A stretch of 64,000 nucleotides of DNA from assembly GCA_024349245.1 (NCBI GenBank), contig JALDNG010000005.1, positions 20,340,501 to 20,404,500 of the forward strand, written 5' to 3'. The notes below the pieces were generated by a model that worked only from the letters and a program-made list of their open reading frames with translations, searched no databases and was not told the DNA's origin. Origin of the DNA: Neodontobutis hainanensis (taxonomy: Eukaryota; Chordata; Actinopteri; Gobiiformes; Odontobutidae). Position numbers and translations under genes: made by a program. Shown here in pieces: positions 10,112 through 22,712 of this stretch (the stretch's first letter is position 1; every line of letters starts with the position of its first letter).

Positions 10112-10462
10112 GTTTTTTTTTTTCTTTTATTGAAATAAATACATGGTTCCCAAACAGTATGACCTAGTACAACATTCATAAGAGATAAAACATGACTTTA
10201 AAGAACAACTTCTCAAGTCTTTGTTGAAGTTCTTCATAAACCTGAGAGATGTTTTACAGTCTGGTCCAACAGCACATGAACAGCAATTTGAACAGGGTTT
10301 TTTCTTCTGCTGCGAGTTTGACTCCTGTCCTCCTTCATGTCTCCTCACAGAAGCCGCCCGGCTCCTCGCACCAGTGCTAAGAGCTTTGGGACAGCAGTAA
10401 AGACAGCACACAAAGAACAACTTTCCGTTCAAGCGAGGAGTCAAGGACTTGAGGATGCCCAA
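10112..10462 (-). pseudogene. Possible retrocopy or 3' exon with poly(A) signal
   Basis: On the minus strand an open frame of 111 codons (10462 to 10127) runs into TTTCAATAAAAG followed by an A-rich run. That is an AATAAA signal and a genomic poly(A)-like tract, as in a processed transcript copied back into the genome. The frame is Cys-rich toward its end (CSNCCSCAVGPDC) and has a Lys/Gln patch, but no domain is recognised. The frame may be accidental, with the whole block being 3' UTR. It could also be the true last exon of an unseen gene; no acceptor was identified. Confidence 0.3.
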
Positions 10463-10469
10463 TTAGCCA

Positions 10470-12033
10470 AATGAGACATACCTTACCTAGTGCTACCCTT
10501 TAGTGATAGTGAACTAGAGAGTGGTTTCAGACCCAGCCAGAGTGGATGGAGACAGGTGTGTGAGACAGATGTGCCCAAGATAGATAACACTGAGCCCCGC
10601 CTAACAAAGGGAGCACCCACCTAGCTGTCACAATTCAATCAACCTCCACTGTTTTATACACTCTAGAGATAATAAAAATAAAAAAATAAATTCATCCAGA
10701 GTTGTCTTTATTTATGAAGCAAATGTACATAAAACACATTCATACATTTCAGGATGCTTTTACTGAGTAGAGTGTGTGTGAGTGGGTTATGGCGTACAGT
10801 GACGGTTGAGGATGACAATATACACACAGTCTGCAAAAAGATATAAGGCTACTGCACTATTTGCATACTCCACTTAAAACACCAGTCACATATAAACATC
10901 ACCAACAGTATGTCAATGAAAACTTGTCACTCCTCTGAGAGAACAGAGGGCAGTAATGAGCTACAAGCTATTTCACTAGAATTGGTAGAGGCTTCCTTAC
11001 AGTAAAGCTGGGCATTCTTGCAATTCCTTTTATTCAAAATAATTGAATTGCACTATTGATTTATAACGTCCCACAGTAATGATGTACCGTGGATAAGAAG
11101 GACATCAGCTAAATCACACACATTAGTGAAAGAAAGGTAAAAATGGCTAAAGGCCACCTGCTGATATCACAGTGTGCATATTTTGTTTTTGGCATTAATC
11201 TTCATTAATAAATGACAGCTCATTGCCTTTGTGTGACAAAGTTATAAATGGCTGTAATGACATCATGGAGGTTAGGTGTCCTTTGTAGCCAGCAGGCCTC
11301 CAAACCTTTCTCTACCAATGTACAGGACAAAATACTGTTCAGAAGAAATTACTAACACATCCGGGTTGATTTCCCGGGAAAACAGGCCATAATTCTGCAG
11401 AATTAAATGAACCTACAGGTTCTTAGAGACATAAGTTTTTAATAATGAAGGTCTCAGTTGTTTCACCACATTATGGTCGATTCATATATGGGCAAATAAA
11501 AAAAAAAAATCACAATATATTACTTTAACATTACTAAAGCATAAAATGAAAGATTACACATTGAGCATGTGACATTTCACCAGGGGTAGCTTGTAGACCT
11601 GACCCACAAAGTGTAAAATGATTAGCTAATGTCTGTATTTTCTGTTTAAAGTGTTTATACTGAACTTTCTGGACTTGCTGCTTTTTGCACTTTTGGTTAC
11701 TTGCTGATCCGCATTGTGTAATGACAATAAATTAAATTCTAATCTTATTTGTAATTTGCAAACAGGTTCACCAAGCAGGGAGCATGTGCCAGCTCAACTT
11801 GTGATTGTATTTGGCAATTATTATTTAGTAAATCATTATCAGATTTAGTAAAAATGTGACTAAAAAGACAACTTGCTGGCATGCCATTGCAAGTTAATGT
11901 CCCAGGCCATAACTGTACAGAGTTATAGGCTAAACAAATATAAAAAGAAAATGAATAAGAATGTGTATAAATGTATATAAATGTCAATACATATATGTAT
12001 TCATATAAAAGTCCTGTCCTTACCAGCTGAACT

Positions 12034-12037
<4 letters not shown>
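10470..12037. other. Unassigned AT-rich stretch
   Basis: No gene was seen. Near 11640-11760 the text GACAATAAATTAAATTCTAATC resembles a retroelement 3' tail but is too short to classify. Confidence 0.35.

Positions 12038-12076
<39 letters not shown>
12038..12076. repeat. (TA)n microsatellite
   Basis: About 39 bp of uninterrupted TA, directly abutting the 3' end of the LINE at 12077-13231. Confidence 0.95.
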
Positions 12077-12080
<4 letters not shown>

Positions 12081-13229
12081 TTTGTCCTTCACCCTCCGCG
12101 GGTGGTCTCATCCTTCGAGCTCGGGTCCTCTACCAGAGGCCTGGGAGCTTGAGGGTTCTGCGCAGTATCTTTGCTGTTCCTAGTACTGCACTTTTCTGGA
12201 CCGAGATGTCTGGTGTTCTTCCAGGGATCTGCTGTAGCCACTCTTCCAGTTTGGGGGTCACTGCCCCAAGTGCTCCGATGACCACGGGCACCACTGTCGC
12301 CTTCACCTTCCAAGACTTTTCTAGCTCTTCTCTGAGCCCTTGGTATTTCTCTAATTTCTCATGTTCCTTTTTCCTGATGTTGCAATCACTTGGTATTGCC
12401 ACATCAACCACAACGGCTTTCCTCTGCTGTTTGTCGACCACCACGATGTCTGGTTGGTTCGCCATTACCATTCTGTCAGTCTGAATCTGGAAGTCCCACA
12501 GGATCTTGGCTCGGTCATTCTCTACCACCTTTGGAGGTGTTTCCCACTTTGACCTTGGGGTTTCCAGTCCGTACTCCGTGCAGATGTTCCTGTACACTAT
12601 GCCAGCCACTTGGTTATGGCGTTCCATGTATGCTTTCCCTGCCAGCATCTTACACCCTGCAGTTAAGTGTTGGATTGTCTCAGGGGCCTGTTTGCACAGC
12701 CTACACCTTGGGTCTTGTCTGGTGTGGTAGATCTGGGCCTCTATTGCTCTGGTTCTCAGGGCTTGTTCCTGTGCAGCCATGATGAGTGCCTCTGTGCTGT
12801 CCTTCAGTCCGGCCCGTTCTAGCCATTGGTAGGATTTCTTGATATCAGCCACTTCAGTTATGTTCCGGTGGTACATCCCATGTAGGGGTTTGTCCTCCCA
12901 TGATGGTCCCTCCTCCAGCTCCTCTTCCGCTGTTCCCCGTTGCCTGAGACATTCACTAAGCACGTCATCTGTCGGGGCCTTATCTTTGATGTACTTGTGG
13001 ATCTTGGATGTTTCATCCTGGATAGTGGCTCTCACACTCACTAGTCCACGGCCGCCTTCCTTACGGCTAGCGTACAGTCTCAGGGTGCTGGATTTGGGAT
13101 GGAACCCTCCATGCATGGTGAGGAGCTTTCGTGTCTTAACGTCTGTGGTCTGTATCTCTTCCTTTGGCCACCTTATTATTCCTGCAGGGTATCTGATCAC
13201 TGGCAGGGCGTAGCTGTTTATTGCCCGTG

Positions 13230-13231
<2 letters not shown>
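12077..13231 (-). mobile_element. R4/Rex6-like LINE, 3' half with restriction-like endonuclease
   Basis: A minus-strand frame of 356 codons (13200-12130), open further upstream to INSYALPVIRYPAG, covers the RT thumb and C-terminal endonuclease of a LINE. The order is: GIIRWPKEEIQTTDVKTRKL and KEGGRGLVSV (post-RT region), then the zinc knuckle CRLCKQAPETIQHLTAGC (CCHC), then NQPDIVVVDKQQRKAVVVDV, which fits the PD...D core of the restriction-enzyme-like endonuclease of R2/R4/NeSL-type LINEs. Such enzymes nick the target for reverse transcription. The catalytic part of RT is missing (5' truncation). The 3' end reads AAGGACAAAGTTTT and passes straight into (TA)n, and the 5' end also abuts (TA)n. 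No stop interrupts the frame, so the copy is young. A related copy is at 45345-46220. Assignment to R4/Rex6 rather than another RLE clade is inference. Confidence 0.78.
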
Positions 13232-13274
<43 letters not shown>

Positions 13275-13277
13275 GTT
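13232..13277. repeat. (TA)n followed by (GTAT)n microsatellite
   Basis: About 30 bp of TA, then four GTAT units, directly abutting the truncated 5' end of the LINE. Confidence 0.95.
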
Positions 13278-14585
13278 AGTACTGGGCAAGTTAAAGCTTT
13301 ATTAACATCGACAATTATTTTATCGCGCAATAACTTCGGCCGATTAGTATTGTGGAAGATGTTGGTCTAAAGAACATTCTTAGGATCGCAACGAATGCCT
13401 TACTTCAGAGACATGTTCCACATTGATAGTCTCCACTTGTAAAAAAAATTACAGTTTTTCAAACCCTGTCAGTGAGAAATGCTAACGGAAATAAGAAACT
13501 ATTTCTGTTGCCTACAGTAGAGTCTACTAGAATGCATTAACAAACCCCATCCACCACACAGGTGTCTTAAATCTGAGGTCTTTGATAAAACCTGTCCATT
13601 GAAGGCTATGTCAGCAATGTTTTTTCAACTTTGGGAATTTGACTCCACACCTGCGAGTCCTGGGAACCTTTTTCTCCTCCGTTATCTCCGCCGGCTGCCG
13701 TTCAGGGACACTGACTTGTATTTGCAGGTGTTGTATTCTGATTACATGACATTTTACAAGGATAATGGGCTGAGGCCTCTATAGCTCCGCTCTTAAACAG
13801 GTTCATTACATGTCCCTCTGGATGTGCATCATGCTATTTTACCCTTACCACTTTAAATGCCTTTTAATATTTCATTAGATTTTGTCCACTGTTTGTTGTT
13901 CATTAGTACCATGTCCTGGTTGTATATACCTCAGTGTTGGGACGCACCACTTCTTCCTCTTTAGGGACTGTTAAGGCAGCTGTCCTTGTGTTCAATTCTG
14001 TTCTGTCCTACGGCATCGTTTGTACCCCTTAGTGACTTGAGCTATTAGCAAAGGCTGTATTTATGTAAATGCTTCATGTTTATGTTACTTTTAGCTTGGC
14101 TTTCCTTTGTCAAAAACACTGAACGTTGCAGTGGCGGCAGAGACTTTTTTCATCCCATTTTTGCATCAAGGACAGACCTTGACTCAAGTAAATTGGAGGC
14201 AGCATAGGCCATATTTTCAACTTTCTGCAAAATATGTCACAGCCACAAAGCATGAATGAGGTATTTTAAGTTGAAGGACATTCATTTGGTGACCTCTCTT
14301 TTTTCAGTATGTTGTATGTTTTGAGAAGCCAAACCATTAAGCTTTGTGAAGCTAAAACGTACCCTGTACAAATGCTTCATGAGTCATTTTGTTTTTGTTT
14401 CTTTGATTTAATCTTCACGGAATAACTCAAATAAGCTAAGCAAATAAGCTTCACAAGCTAGTTCTTGTAGAGTCATTTATATTCCCTCAGAGAAATGCCC
14501 TGACTGTAATCTGAAATGTAATGCACCACTAATCCATACTTTTATATTAACATGTGCTCAGATATCTGTGGGTTTGCCACCAGGA
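13278..14585. other. Unassigned non-coding stretch
   Basis: No coding signal or recognised repeat. Confidence 0.4.
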
Positions 14586-14599
14586 GACACCTCATTTAC

Positions 14600-14690
14600 A
14601 CTCATTAGCATTATGAGCGCTTTGAGTGCCTAGTAGGTGGAAAAGCGCTACATAAAATCCATGCCATGCCATGCCCCTACTCACTGATAA
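14600..14690 (+). repeat. SINE 3' tail fragment
   Basis: GAGCGCTTTGAGTGCCTAGT, then GGTGGAAAAGCGCTACATAA and three ATGCC units. The same tail is seen in reverse at 29583-29690 behind a SINE body, so this is a 5'-truncated copy of that SINE or its partner LINE. Confidence 0.6.
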
Positions 14691-17309
14691 CACTTATACT
14701 CTTAAGTAACTTATGTTAAGTACAAAAACTATTCAAATGAATGGCACCAAATCAACAGATATAAGGCGATCTATACTGTAGGAACCATTGCATAAACGTT
14801 TGAAGCGGAGAGTGTACTCATTGTAAAAGGAATTTTCTGTTGTAAAACCACTGAACAGACCATTTCCCTGTATATGTCCACTCAAAAAAACTGAAACAGT
14901 ACCAGACAGAGTGGGTCAGGACACAGTGAAGACTTGATTCATCCAAAGAAGGTCAATGCAAAGTGTGTTTGCTCTCGTAAAAACCATGACTCATTTTAGT
15001 AGGTGGATGATGGCAAATCAACAGTGCGTCACTGAACAGTATACACTATTTGTCTTGTGCAAGATTGGGCCTTGATTTTCAAAAGGTAATGTTAACATTA
15101 TCTCTAAGTAGTAGTAAATACAAAGTTGAAATGAACAGACAGGTTGCCTAATTTTTAATGACTTTTTCTGCTGTTTTTCACACTCAAAGTTACAAACCAA
15201 TGGCTGACATATTGCATCTATCCATTTGAATGTACAGTATATGAGTGTAATATTATTTCCCAAAACAATTCTCTTCACAGTCAAACTCTGTGCTCATATC
15301 ACCTAATTTGGCTGAGTTATGATTTGAGGAAAAAAAACATCCATAATTTAGCGCTGGCATATTGGAAGATAACGACATTGTTACAAGTGCTTTTCATTTC
15401 CATAATAATTTGCTTGCATTGTGGATTTGTGTTGTCCCGGGTGGGGCAGACATTTAAATAACAAAGGACGGTCACGCCAGTAAAATGCAACATCTCTATT
15501 CATACTCGTCTAATTTCAGTCAGAAGTCCTTGATCCGCGTGTAATATGATGAATCATCAAGCGCGGCGGCGGCGTGCGCTGCTGTGTACCAGTGAAGCAG
15601 TGGGCTGACAAATGGCTGTGGGTCTGGTGAGAACAGAAAACAGTAAACAGAGGCCGCTGCCACATCCTGTTCGCAGGCTTTCCACTGGGCTTCCTCACAC
15701 ATCATTCATCTCCTTCAGGCTCTGATGAAACTGTAGTACCACACAATAAGGATAGGCACACCCGCTTGCATTAGAGCAGGAAGACACTGTTGGTTTTGGA
15801 CTCGTTTCTGAAAAATGTGCACAGTGCAGAAGACTCAAACTTACAATCTCTATTCTGAGGAAAGACTCGGATTGTATTAGAACAAATAAATATGATACAG
15901 TTCTTAAAAAGTCTTAAATTCAATTTGGTAAAATTTGAGGTCTTAAATTTGCTGTTAATTTGCTGTAGGTCTTAAATCTGAATACTGTATATTTAAGAGT
16001 GTGTAATACAGTAACAAATATTTGTTTACTCCATTGTTGTATTTTGTTTATTTAGCTTCTGCAGTATTTTTTGTTATTAGTTTTTAGTTTTACAGTAGCT
16101 GCCCATAAAGCTGTTCCCTGCTGTAGATGAGTGGGTCGCTCACTTCTGTCAGCTAAGCTACTGCAGCTTTGAACGTTGCAAATTTAATAAGAAATGGTTA
16201 AAATATTATGTTATATATTAATATTAAGGGTGGTTGGGGATAATAGAAGACATCAAGGTAAGCAACATGTTTTTAGTTTAACTTGCATCGTGTCTGAGTT
16301 CAGCCGGACCACTGTGTCACCATTGTGTTTACTCGCGTGAGTTCAGCTCTGAGTCTTCTCTCCCTCACTGCTGTGAGCTACACTACTCCACAAGCAAACA
16401 TGATTGTAAACATGATTTTTACACCTGTAAAGTTGCCATTGGGTTTCTCCTTATATTTCCGCTTTTGGAGCCTGCCCTCTGGTGGATTGCAATATATCGC
16501 TGTATTTTGCCGTATTTCGCCATATGGCGCACCCTTACTTTTAAGAGGTTTAAGAGGTTCCATGAAAGATGCTTGGGCAGAACTCTTACAATAACCTACT
16601 ATGCCCCAGGAAAAGAGAAACAGAAGCTGTTCATTGCTGTATAATTAATGTGCTATTGATTTATAATAAATGTGAGCAAACCTTAAAGTTTGATGGGTAG
16701 TTAAAAGATTATATTTGCCATAAAGAAACTGTTAAAATGCTTAAAATTGCAACACAACCAAGTCTGTGTAAGATCTTTGCTTTCAGGAGCACAGTAATAA
16801 TACAACAAATAGCCTTGTTTAACATTGACCTGAAAACTTAAATACCTGTCTGTACTACTATAATACTAATACTGTAATACTAAAACAATCCAAGTTGTGT
16901 TAACGGTTTTCTGTGATAAAACAATGATAAAATAGTTAAAATTTTCTGTTTTATTAGTTAATTAGAAGAGAAGAGAAAACATAGTTAAAAACAAGGCTCT
17001 GTTGTGGTGCCTGCAACATATGTCCAACACAAGGTCCAGGGCCCAAACCAGGTCCTGTGTAGTTTTGGGCAAAAAATGCGCAGAACAAACGTTGAGTGGT
17101 GCTGCAACACGGACTGTTTTAAGGTGACACTAAACATACTTCCATTATGACTGTATTGCTCAGGACAGAAAGACTATGATATGAAGAAATACACTGCAGG
17201 AGCAAAACAAAAAGCAAGCGAAGAAAATACAAGTCCACTTTTAACCAGGGAATAATCTGCGTTAAAAACTGGTCCATCCTAAATAAAAGATCCTTTCGCA
17301 CAAACATTT
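14691..17309. other. Mostly unassigned stretch with one minor repeat
   Basis: Around 15905-15975 a GTCTTAAAT motif recurs four times with short spacers, as in internal parts of some fish DNA transposons. Around 16440-16540 a block with CTGCCCTCTGGTGGATT looks like a dispersed repeat. A GC-rich minus-strand open frame at 15705-15520 is listed separately. Confidence 0.35.
15520..15705 (-). CDS. Unrecognised short open frame with coding-like bias
   Basis: A 61-codon frame begins at ATGATGTGTGAGG and ends with YYTRIKDF and a stop. It is GC-rich in an AT-rich neighbourhood, with an Ala-run encoded by GCC/GCG codons (HAAAALDDSSYY) and a balanced composition including several Trp and Cys. No domain is recognised and no splice sites are convincing; an alternative frame is also open. 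It may be a real exon, a retrocopy scrap or chance. Confidence 0.2.
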   Translation of the reverse strand: MMCEEAQWKACEQDVAAASVYCFLFSPDPQPFVSPLLHWYTAAHAAAALDDSSYYTRIKDF

Positions 17310-17319
17310 ACAGTTCATG

Positions 17320-17640
17320 ACACAGTTATGTCGGAGAAACAAAACAGCTTCACAAGAGGATGTATCAGCACAGAAGAGCCAATCCTGGAGGACCTGAGTC
17401 TGCAGTTCACCTCCACCTCAAAGAGAAAGGACATTATTTGAGGACAGCAACGTCCAAATTTTGGCCAGAGAGGCCAGATGGTTTGAGAGAGGTGTGAAGA
17501 AAGACATTTTAGTTCAAATGGAAAAGCCCTCTTTGAACAGAGAATCGGCCTCAGATTCATGTTACCTAGTATTTATAACAGTGTTCTGAAACCTAAACTA
17601 AAACAGTTTCACTCTAGAACAACAACAGCACCTGAATGGA
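17320..17640 (+). mobile_element. Penelope-like element, GIY-YIG endonuclease remnant
   Basis: The plus strand reads YVGETKQ, KRMYQHRRAN, SAVHLHLKEKGHY, then (with frame changes) REARWFERGVKKDI, EKPSLNRE and GLRFMLPSIYNSVL. This is the downstream half of the GIY-YIG endonuclease region of Poseidon/Penelope-like retroelements, which cuts target DNA for priming. The YVG is the second half of the GIY-YIG signature; the first half and the whole RT are absent. At least two frameshifts show decay. The identification is by recalled family pattern. Confidence 0.6.
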
Positions 17641-17959
17641 GCAGTGTCACTAACAACTCTCCTGAGCCTTAACGACTCCCACATCAGGAGACAAACTTCC
17701 CTTTCAAGGCCAACGACTATGAGACCTGAACTGATGGACTATGAGTCCATCAGGTTTGGTTTCAGGGGAAACTTCTCCTTCTAGAGATATAAGCTCAGCT
17801 CTCTTACCAGTTATTATAATATTACAGTGCCTGTTAATGAACATACATGAGACACAGCCACATCCGTTGTTCCAACCTTCTCACACCATACACCAGAGCA
17901 ACAATCACACACATTCATACACCAGAGCTGTATCGCTGGCGTATGAATATACATATGTA

Positions 17960-20890
17960 GTTGATCTCAGAATTGCTAAAGTCTCTTGGAATTAGAGCCG
18001 AAACTAGACGAGTCCAGATGCTTTTGCTTTAACCTTTTCTTCTTACTTGACTAATTTTTTTGAATGACTATTTTTTAATTTCTACTTGAGGAAGTTATTC
18101 CTATTATGGTATTATGGTGGTATTATTATTAAGTATACGTTATTCTATCCATTTACACCTCAGCAATTTGTAACAACCACTCTCCAAAAGGTGTAGCCAG
18201 GCCAGCATCCCCAATGTCAATTCAGTACAGATAATTAGCATGGTTTCTAGCAATCTGATTTGGATTTTCAGAAGGAGGAACAACCAGATTAAATTAAATT
18301 AAATTAAATTATCACTGAATGCAATTAGATCGCTATATAACCAATCACAATTCAGAAGTTTGAAAATCATAGTACCCATCAAATGAACAGTCTGTGAAGG
18401 GTTCCAGGTTCACTTCAGTGCTCAATATTGCTGTTCAGTCATAACTTTTTATCTAAAACGGGGCTCTATCAGATGCTCTGTTTTTCTGAATTGCTTAATC
18501 TGCATTTATTTGCTTTGTTCCCTGGAAATCAAACTCAAACTGAGGGACATGACTCATTCTTTCTTTAGAACAGAAAAGGTATTAGGTGTGTTTCAATCTT
18601 AACTAAAACTAACTCAGGACTTACCCAGGACTTTATCCAGTACTAAATTCGAACTGGCCAGGTCTCAGACGAGAGTCATGAAGCCAGAGGGTTTCTGATA
18701 AACCCATTGGAATGTTCTAATAAAACTTGCCATATTTGCACCATAGCCTATTTGTTTGTTTTTCTTGTCTTATTTCATTTCTACAGTGTGAACCTAATTC
18801 TCTGCTCCTTGTGTCCTCTAATATGACCATTTTCTCCACAGAAATTGCTCAGGGAGAAATGTTTCTGTGTTGTCCTGATATGGATGTAGCCTGGTTGGCT
18901 CTATAAAATTGAGCAACTGTGCCTCTGGATAAGGCTCTGAGTAAATAAATTTCACTTGACCAGTTATTGTTGCTAAGCAACCTTTTTCTGAAACACTTTC
19001 TGTTGCTTTTGTCTGTCTCTTCTGCTTCAGTGGCAAAGTTTGACTGAAACAAACCATGTAATGCAGAAACAAACAGGGAAATGTGTGGAAGTGTTGTGTT
19101 CCTCACAGCGGCGCTCTCAAATCAAACACTTTCCAGGAGGCGTACGTTAACTCAGCTGGAGGCACTGATGCTGCCCATTCTCTTCAACAAAGTCCCAAAG
19201 CAGCAAATAACAAACCCTCTGTGAAGCCTTTTTCAAAATCAGAGCTGTGATTCCAGGGCAGACTCTGCTCCGGGGGACATGGTTTTGTCAAAACCAAACA
19301 CCGGCACGTGCTAGAGCAGGATGGAGTTTTATTACTACACTAACCATGCACACATTGTGCAAAAACACATCCAGTGTTATAGCTTATGGAATATCTCAGT
19401 GAGAAAAACACATAATTATAGACTTAATTGCATCATTGCCTCAAGATGGAGCATAAAACAAAATAAAACTTTCATAAATAGCCATTAAACGGGTGTATTC
19501 ACCAGATAATCACTGCCTGCAGGTTGAATGAACTAAGGTTAATTAGAAGGCCCCTGGAGAGTGGAGATGTAGAACAAAACTAGTAGTTGAGAAAAGTTGT
19601 TTTGTAAGTTGAAGCAAATATAAACCTTTTATCAAATCTTTTACCTTTTTATTAAAAAACTACTGGTGATTTGAATTATCTGGAATTAGGGGAAAAAATC
19701 AGTGCGATAAGTGAGCTTTAGTTGCTGCCCCACTTTAAGTAGGTATTCTTAACCAATAAAATGCAACAAACACTTAAGGCAGTTGTATTTGAGTTCAGGT
19801 TTAACCCCTAATACTCATACTCATATTCATACTCATACTCACTGTCACTGACCACAGCTTGGCTGATCAGCAGATATTATTTATCATCTTTGTTCTTTGT
19901 TTAATTAATCTGGTCCAGGAAATAATGTAACTGCCATTGGGTTTAATAGAGCTTAACAAAAAATTATTGAGAAATGGGTTGCATTAAGCATAAACTCATA
20001 TTTATTGTGGACACGTTATCTTGTGTCATGACTTTATGGAGTCACTGTTGGAGACCAAAAGTCTAGGTAAACAATGTTTCAGAGAGAACTTTTTACTCAC
20101 TTTGAAATGATAGTGCCGCTTCCCAACTGTGTCATTTTTCATTTTTCTTATCTTGTGCACCTTGAAAGCTGCCACAGAGGAGATGTCGGCAGTTTCAGCA
20201 GTCTCTGGAGAAAAAAAGTCTTCGTTTAGTGCTCAACAGTCCAGTAAGCAAGTGCCTGAGCAGTGTCTGAGGCCACTGCCTTCTCTCGAACTTTTCATTT
20301 TGACTATTTTCTAAGAGAAATATGTTCTGTTTTCTGTGAATCTCAGTGGATATCTATGCTTTTTTTCTTGACAGTGTCAGGGCTTCAAATTTGCTCACCC
20401 ACATGTCACCAAATTCTCTGGGATGACACGTCGATTTGAGAGGGAAAAATGAAGAGAGAGGTTTGTCAGGCTGTTTTTATGCAACTGACACTGGGGAAAT
20501 GGGCAACACCTTATTTGCTGCGTGCTAGGTTTTTGCTTTTGCTGACAATTTCACAGTTTGGAGTTCAGCCCATCTTAAGTAGGCCTGAACCACTTGATAA
20601 ACGCAGAAAAAAGCAATTGCCACTGTCATGTGCAAAATGGGATTTGTGATATATAGGCAGCTATTTCTCATACAGTGCCTCTTAGCACAGTGTACGTCTA
20701 ACAATGAGGTGGTATGAACTCTATACCCACACGGTTCATCCCATGCAAACTGTTAGTTTTGCCAGATTACCTTGGAGCGCTTCTATCAACCGTGGAGGTA
20801 TAAAGCAGCTTTTATAAATCAGCACTTTCTCAGGAGAACTCCCAGTGGCTTCTTGCATTTGAACATCTCTGTGACCCACTGTTTGATGCT
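17960..20890. other. Unassigned non-coding stretch
   Basis: No gene was recognised. Minor features are an (AAATT)4 run at 18290-18310 and an ACTCAT-type short repeat at 19812-19848. Confidence 0.4.
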
Positions 20891-20894
20891 GTAA

Positions 20895-22180
20895 GGTTCA
20901 AGGTTCAAAGGTTCAAAAGTATTTATTGTCAGACAGAAAACATGATTGCCTGCACAATGAAATTCTAACTTTGCTTTCCACATTGAAATGCCGTATAGTA
21001 AAAGTAAAAAAAATATATGAGCAATAAAAATAGAGAGTGCAAATATAAAAATAGAGGTAGTGTAAATGTTAAAATAGAGGTAGTGCAAATACAGCAAAAA
21101 CAATTAAAAAGTGCAGTTCTGAAAATAATGAGTGTGCAAAGTGTAAATGTAAACAGTTATGTCCGTGTTATGTCCATGTAAACATTATGTCCATGATTGC
21201 AGAATCCTGTCTGCTGTTTAGGAATCTGATGGCAGAGGGGAAGAAAGAGTTCTTCAGTCTTAAAGTCCTGCATTTCACACTTTCACACTGTACCTCCGCC
21301 CTGAGGGTAGAAGTGTGAATAAGTCCGGGCTGGGGATGGGGGGGGTCTTTGAGGATGGAAGCAATTCTTCTGTGGACTCCGCGGTGGGAGATGCTCTGCA
21401 GAGAGGGCAGTGGAGTCCTGGTGATCTTCTGTGCAGTCCTCACTACTCTTTGGAGACATATGCGGTCCTTGACAGTAGTGCTGCCGTACCACACAGTGAT
21501 GCAGTTGGTCAAGACACTCTCGATCACGCAGCTGTAGAAGTTGCTGAGGCTCTTAGGCAACATGCCAAACTTCCTCAGCCTCCTCAGAAAATATAGCCGC
21601 TGTTGGGCCTTCTTGGCCAGCTGCATGATGTGAGGTGTCCAAGTGAGGTCTAAACTGATGTGGACACACAGGTATTTAAAGTTGCTCAACCTCTACACTT
21701 GAAGCTCCCGGATGAACAGTGGCTGAGGAAGTCTCCTCTTCTTTCTCATGTCCACTATCATTTTCTTCATCTTGTCCGTGTTGAGGGTGAGGTTGTTGTC
21801 TCCGCACCATGACATCAGACTGGCCACCTCCCTCCTGTAGGCTGCCTCGTCCCCGCCAGCGATGAGTCCTATCACTGCTGTGTCATCAGCAAACTTCAGG
21901 ATGATGTTGTTCTTGAGGGAGGCGACACAGTCGTAGGTGAACAGGGTGTAGAAGATGGGGCTGAGTACACAACCCTGTGGAGTGCCAATGTTTGTGGTGA
22001 TACTGGCTGAAGTCCTATTACCAGTCCTGACAGACTGAGGCCTGCCAGTCAGGAAGTCTAGGAGCCAGTCACAGATGGTGGGGTGCAGACCAAGTGTAGA
22101 GGGTTTGTGGGTGAGTTTGTGGGGGATGACCATGTTGAAGGACAGCAGAAAAGCCTCATAGCTATTTGTAGCCACATTTT
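20895..22180 (-). mobile_element. LINE (CR1/Rex1/L2 group), RT C-terminal half and 3' UTR
   Basis: The minus-strand coding region has GTPQGCVLSPIFYTLFTYDC, then ILKFADDTAVIGL with the catalytic DD (about 21880-21900), and LTLNTDKMKKMIVDMRKK. One stop (near 21691) interrupts it. It continues with SNFKYLCVHISLDLTWTPHI, KKAQQRLYFLRRLRKFG, and FYSCVIESVLTNCITVWYG. The frame ends near 21168. The 3' UTR extends left with GAATTTCATTGTGCAGG and ends in TTGAACCTT direct repeats at about 20895. The copy is 5'-truncated near 22175 before the early RT motifs. Except for the single stop and one possible frame change near the C-terminus it is well preserved. The clade within CR1/Rex1/L2 was not resolved. 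Confidence 0.8.
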
Positions 22181-22498
22181 TTAAAGAGTAACAGTTGGAC
22201 CAGGATAAAACTCATTGAGAATACAAATCTAGCTGCAGAATAACAAGACATTCAAACATGTGCAGACCATATTTCTATCATCATCTATCCAATATCCAAT
22301 CTATCCAAAAGCAAATCTACCATGGTTTTTTGCTCAGTCTATAACCATTCATGAAAGTTTTTGTACAAAGCTACGCTAATCAAATAGAGCAGCTACAATG
22401 TTGCAAGGAACAGAACCCAAGGTTGTAACTGTTTATTGATTTTGGCTTATAATATAAAGTATGTCTTTTTCTTATGCATGGTTCATATGCATAGCCAA

Positions 22499-22506
<8 letters not shown>

Positions 22507-22555
<49 letters not shown>
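22507..22555. repeat. (AT)n microsatellite
   Basis: About 49 bp of uninterrupted AT after an A run. Confidence 0.95.
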
Positions 22556-22558
<3 letters not shown>

Positions 22559-22712
22559 AAATTAGGTAGTCTACAATTGTTTATTTCAAATAGTTTGTTG
22601 CAATGTAATTATGAAAATATTACACAACTGTGTTGATTTCAGGACTGAGGGGGCAGCTTCACCCTGTTCTTGAGATTTGCTCTTTTCTAAAAAAAAAAAG
22701 GCTAAGGGCTCG

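Noticed and set aside
12100..13213. Several long plus-strand frames opposite the LINE (for example 11981-12484, 12390-12782, 12839-13213)
   Set aside because: They are shadows of the minus-strand endonuclease frame, which has recognisable motifs.
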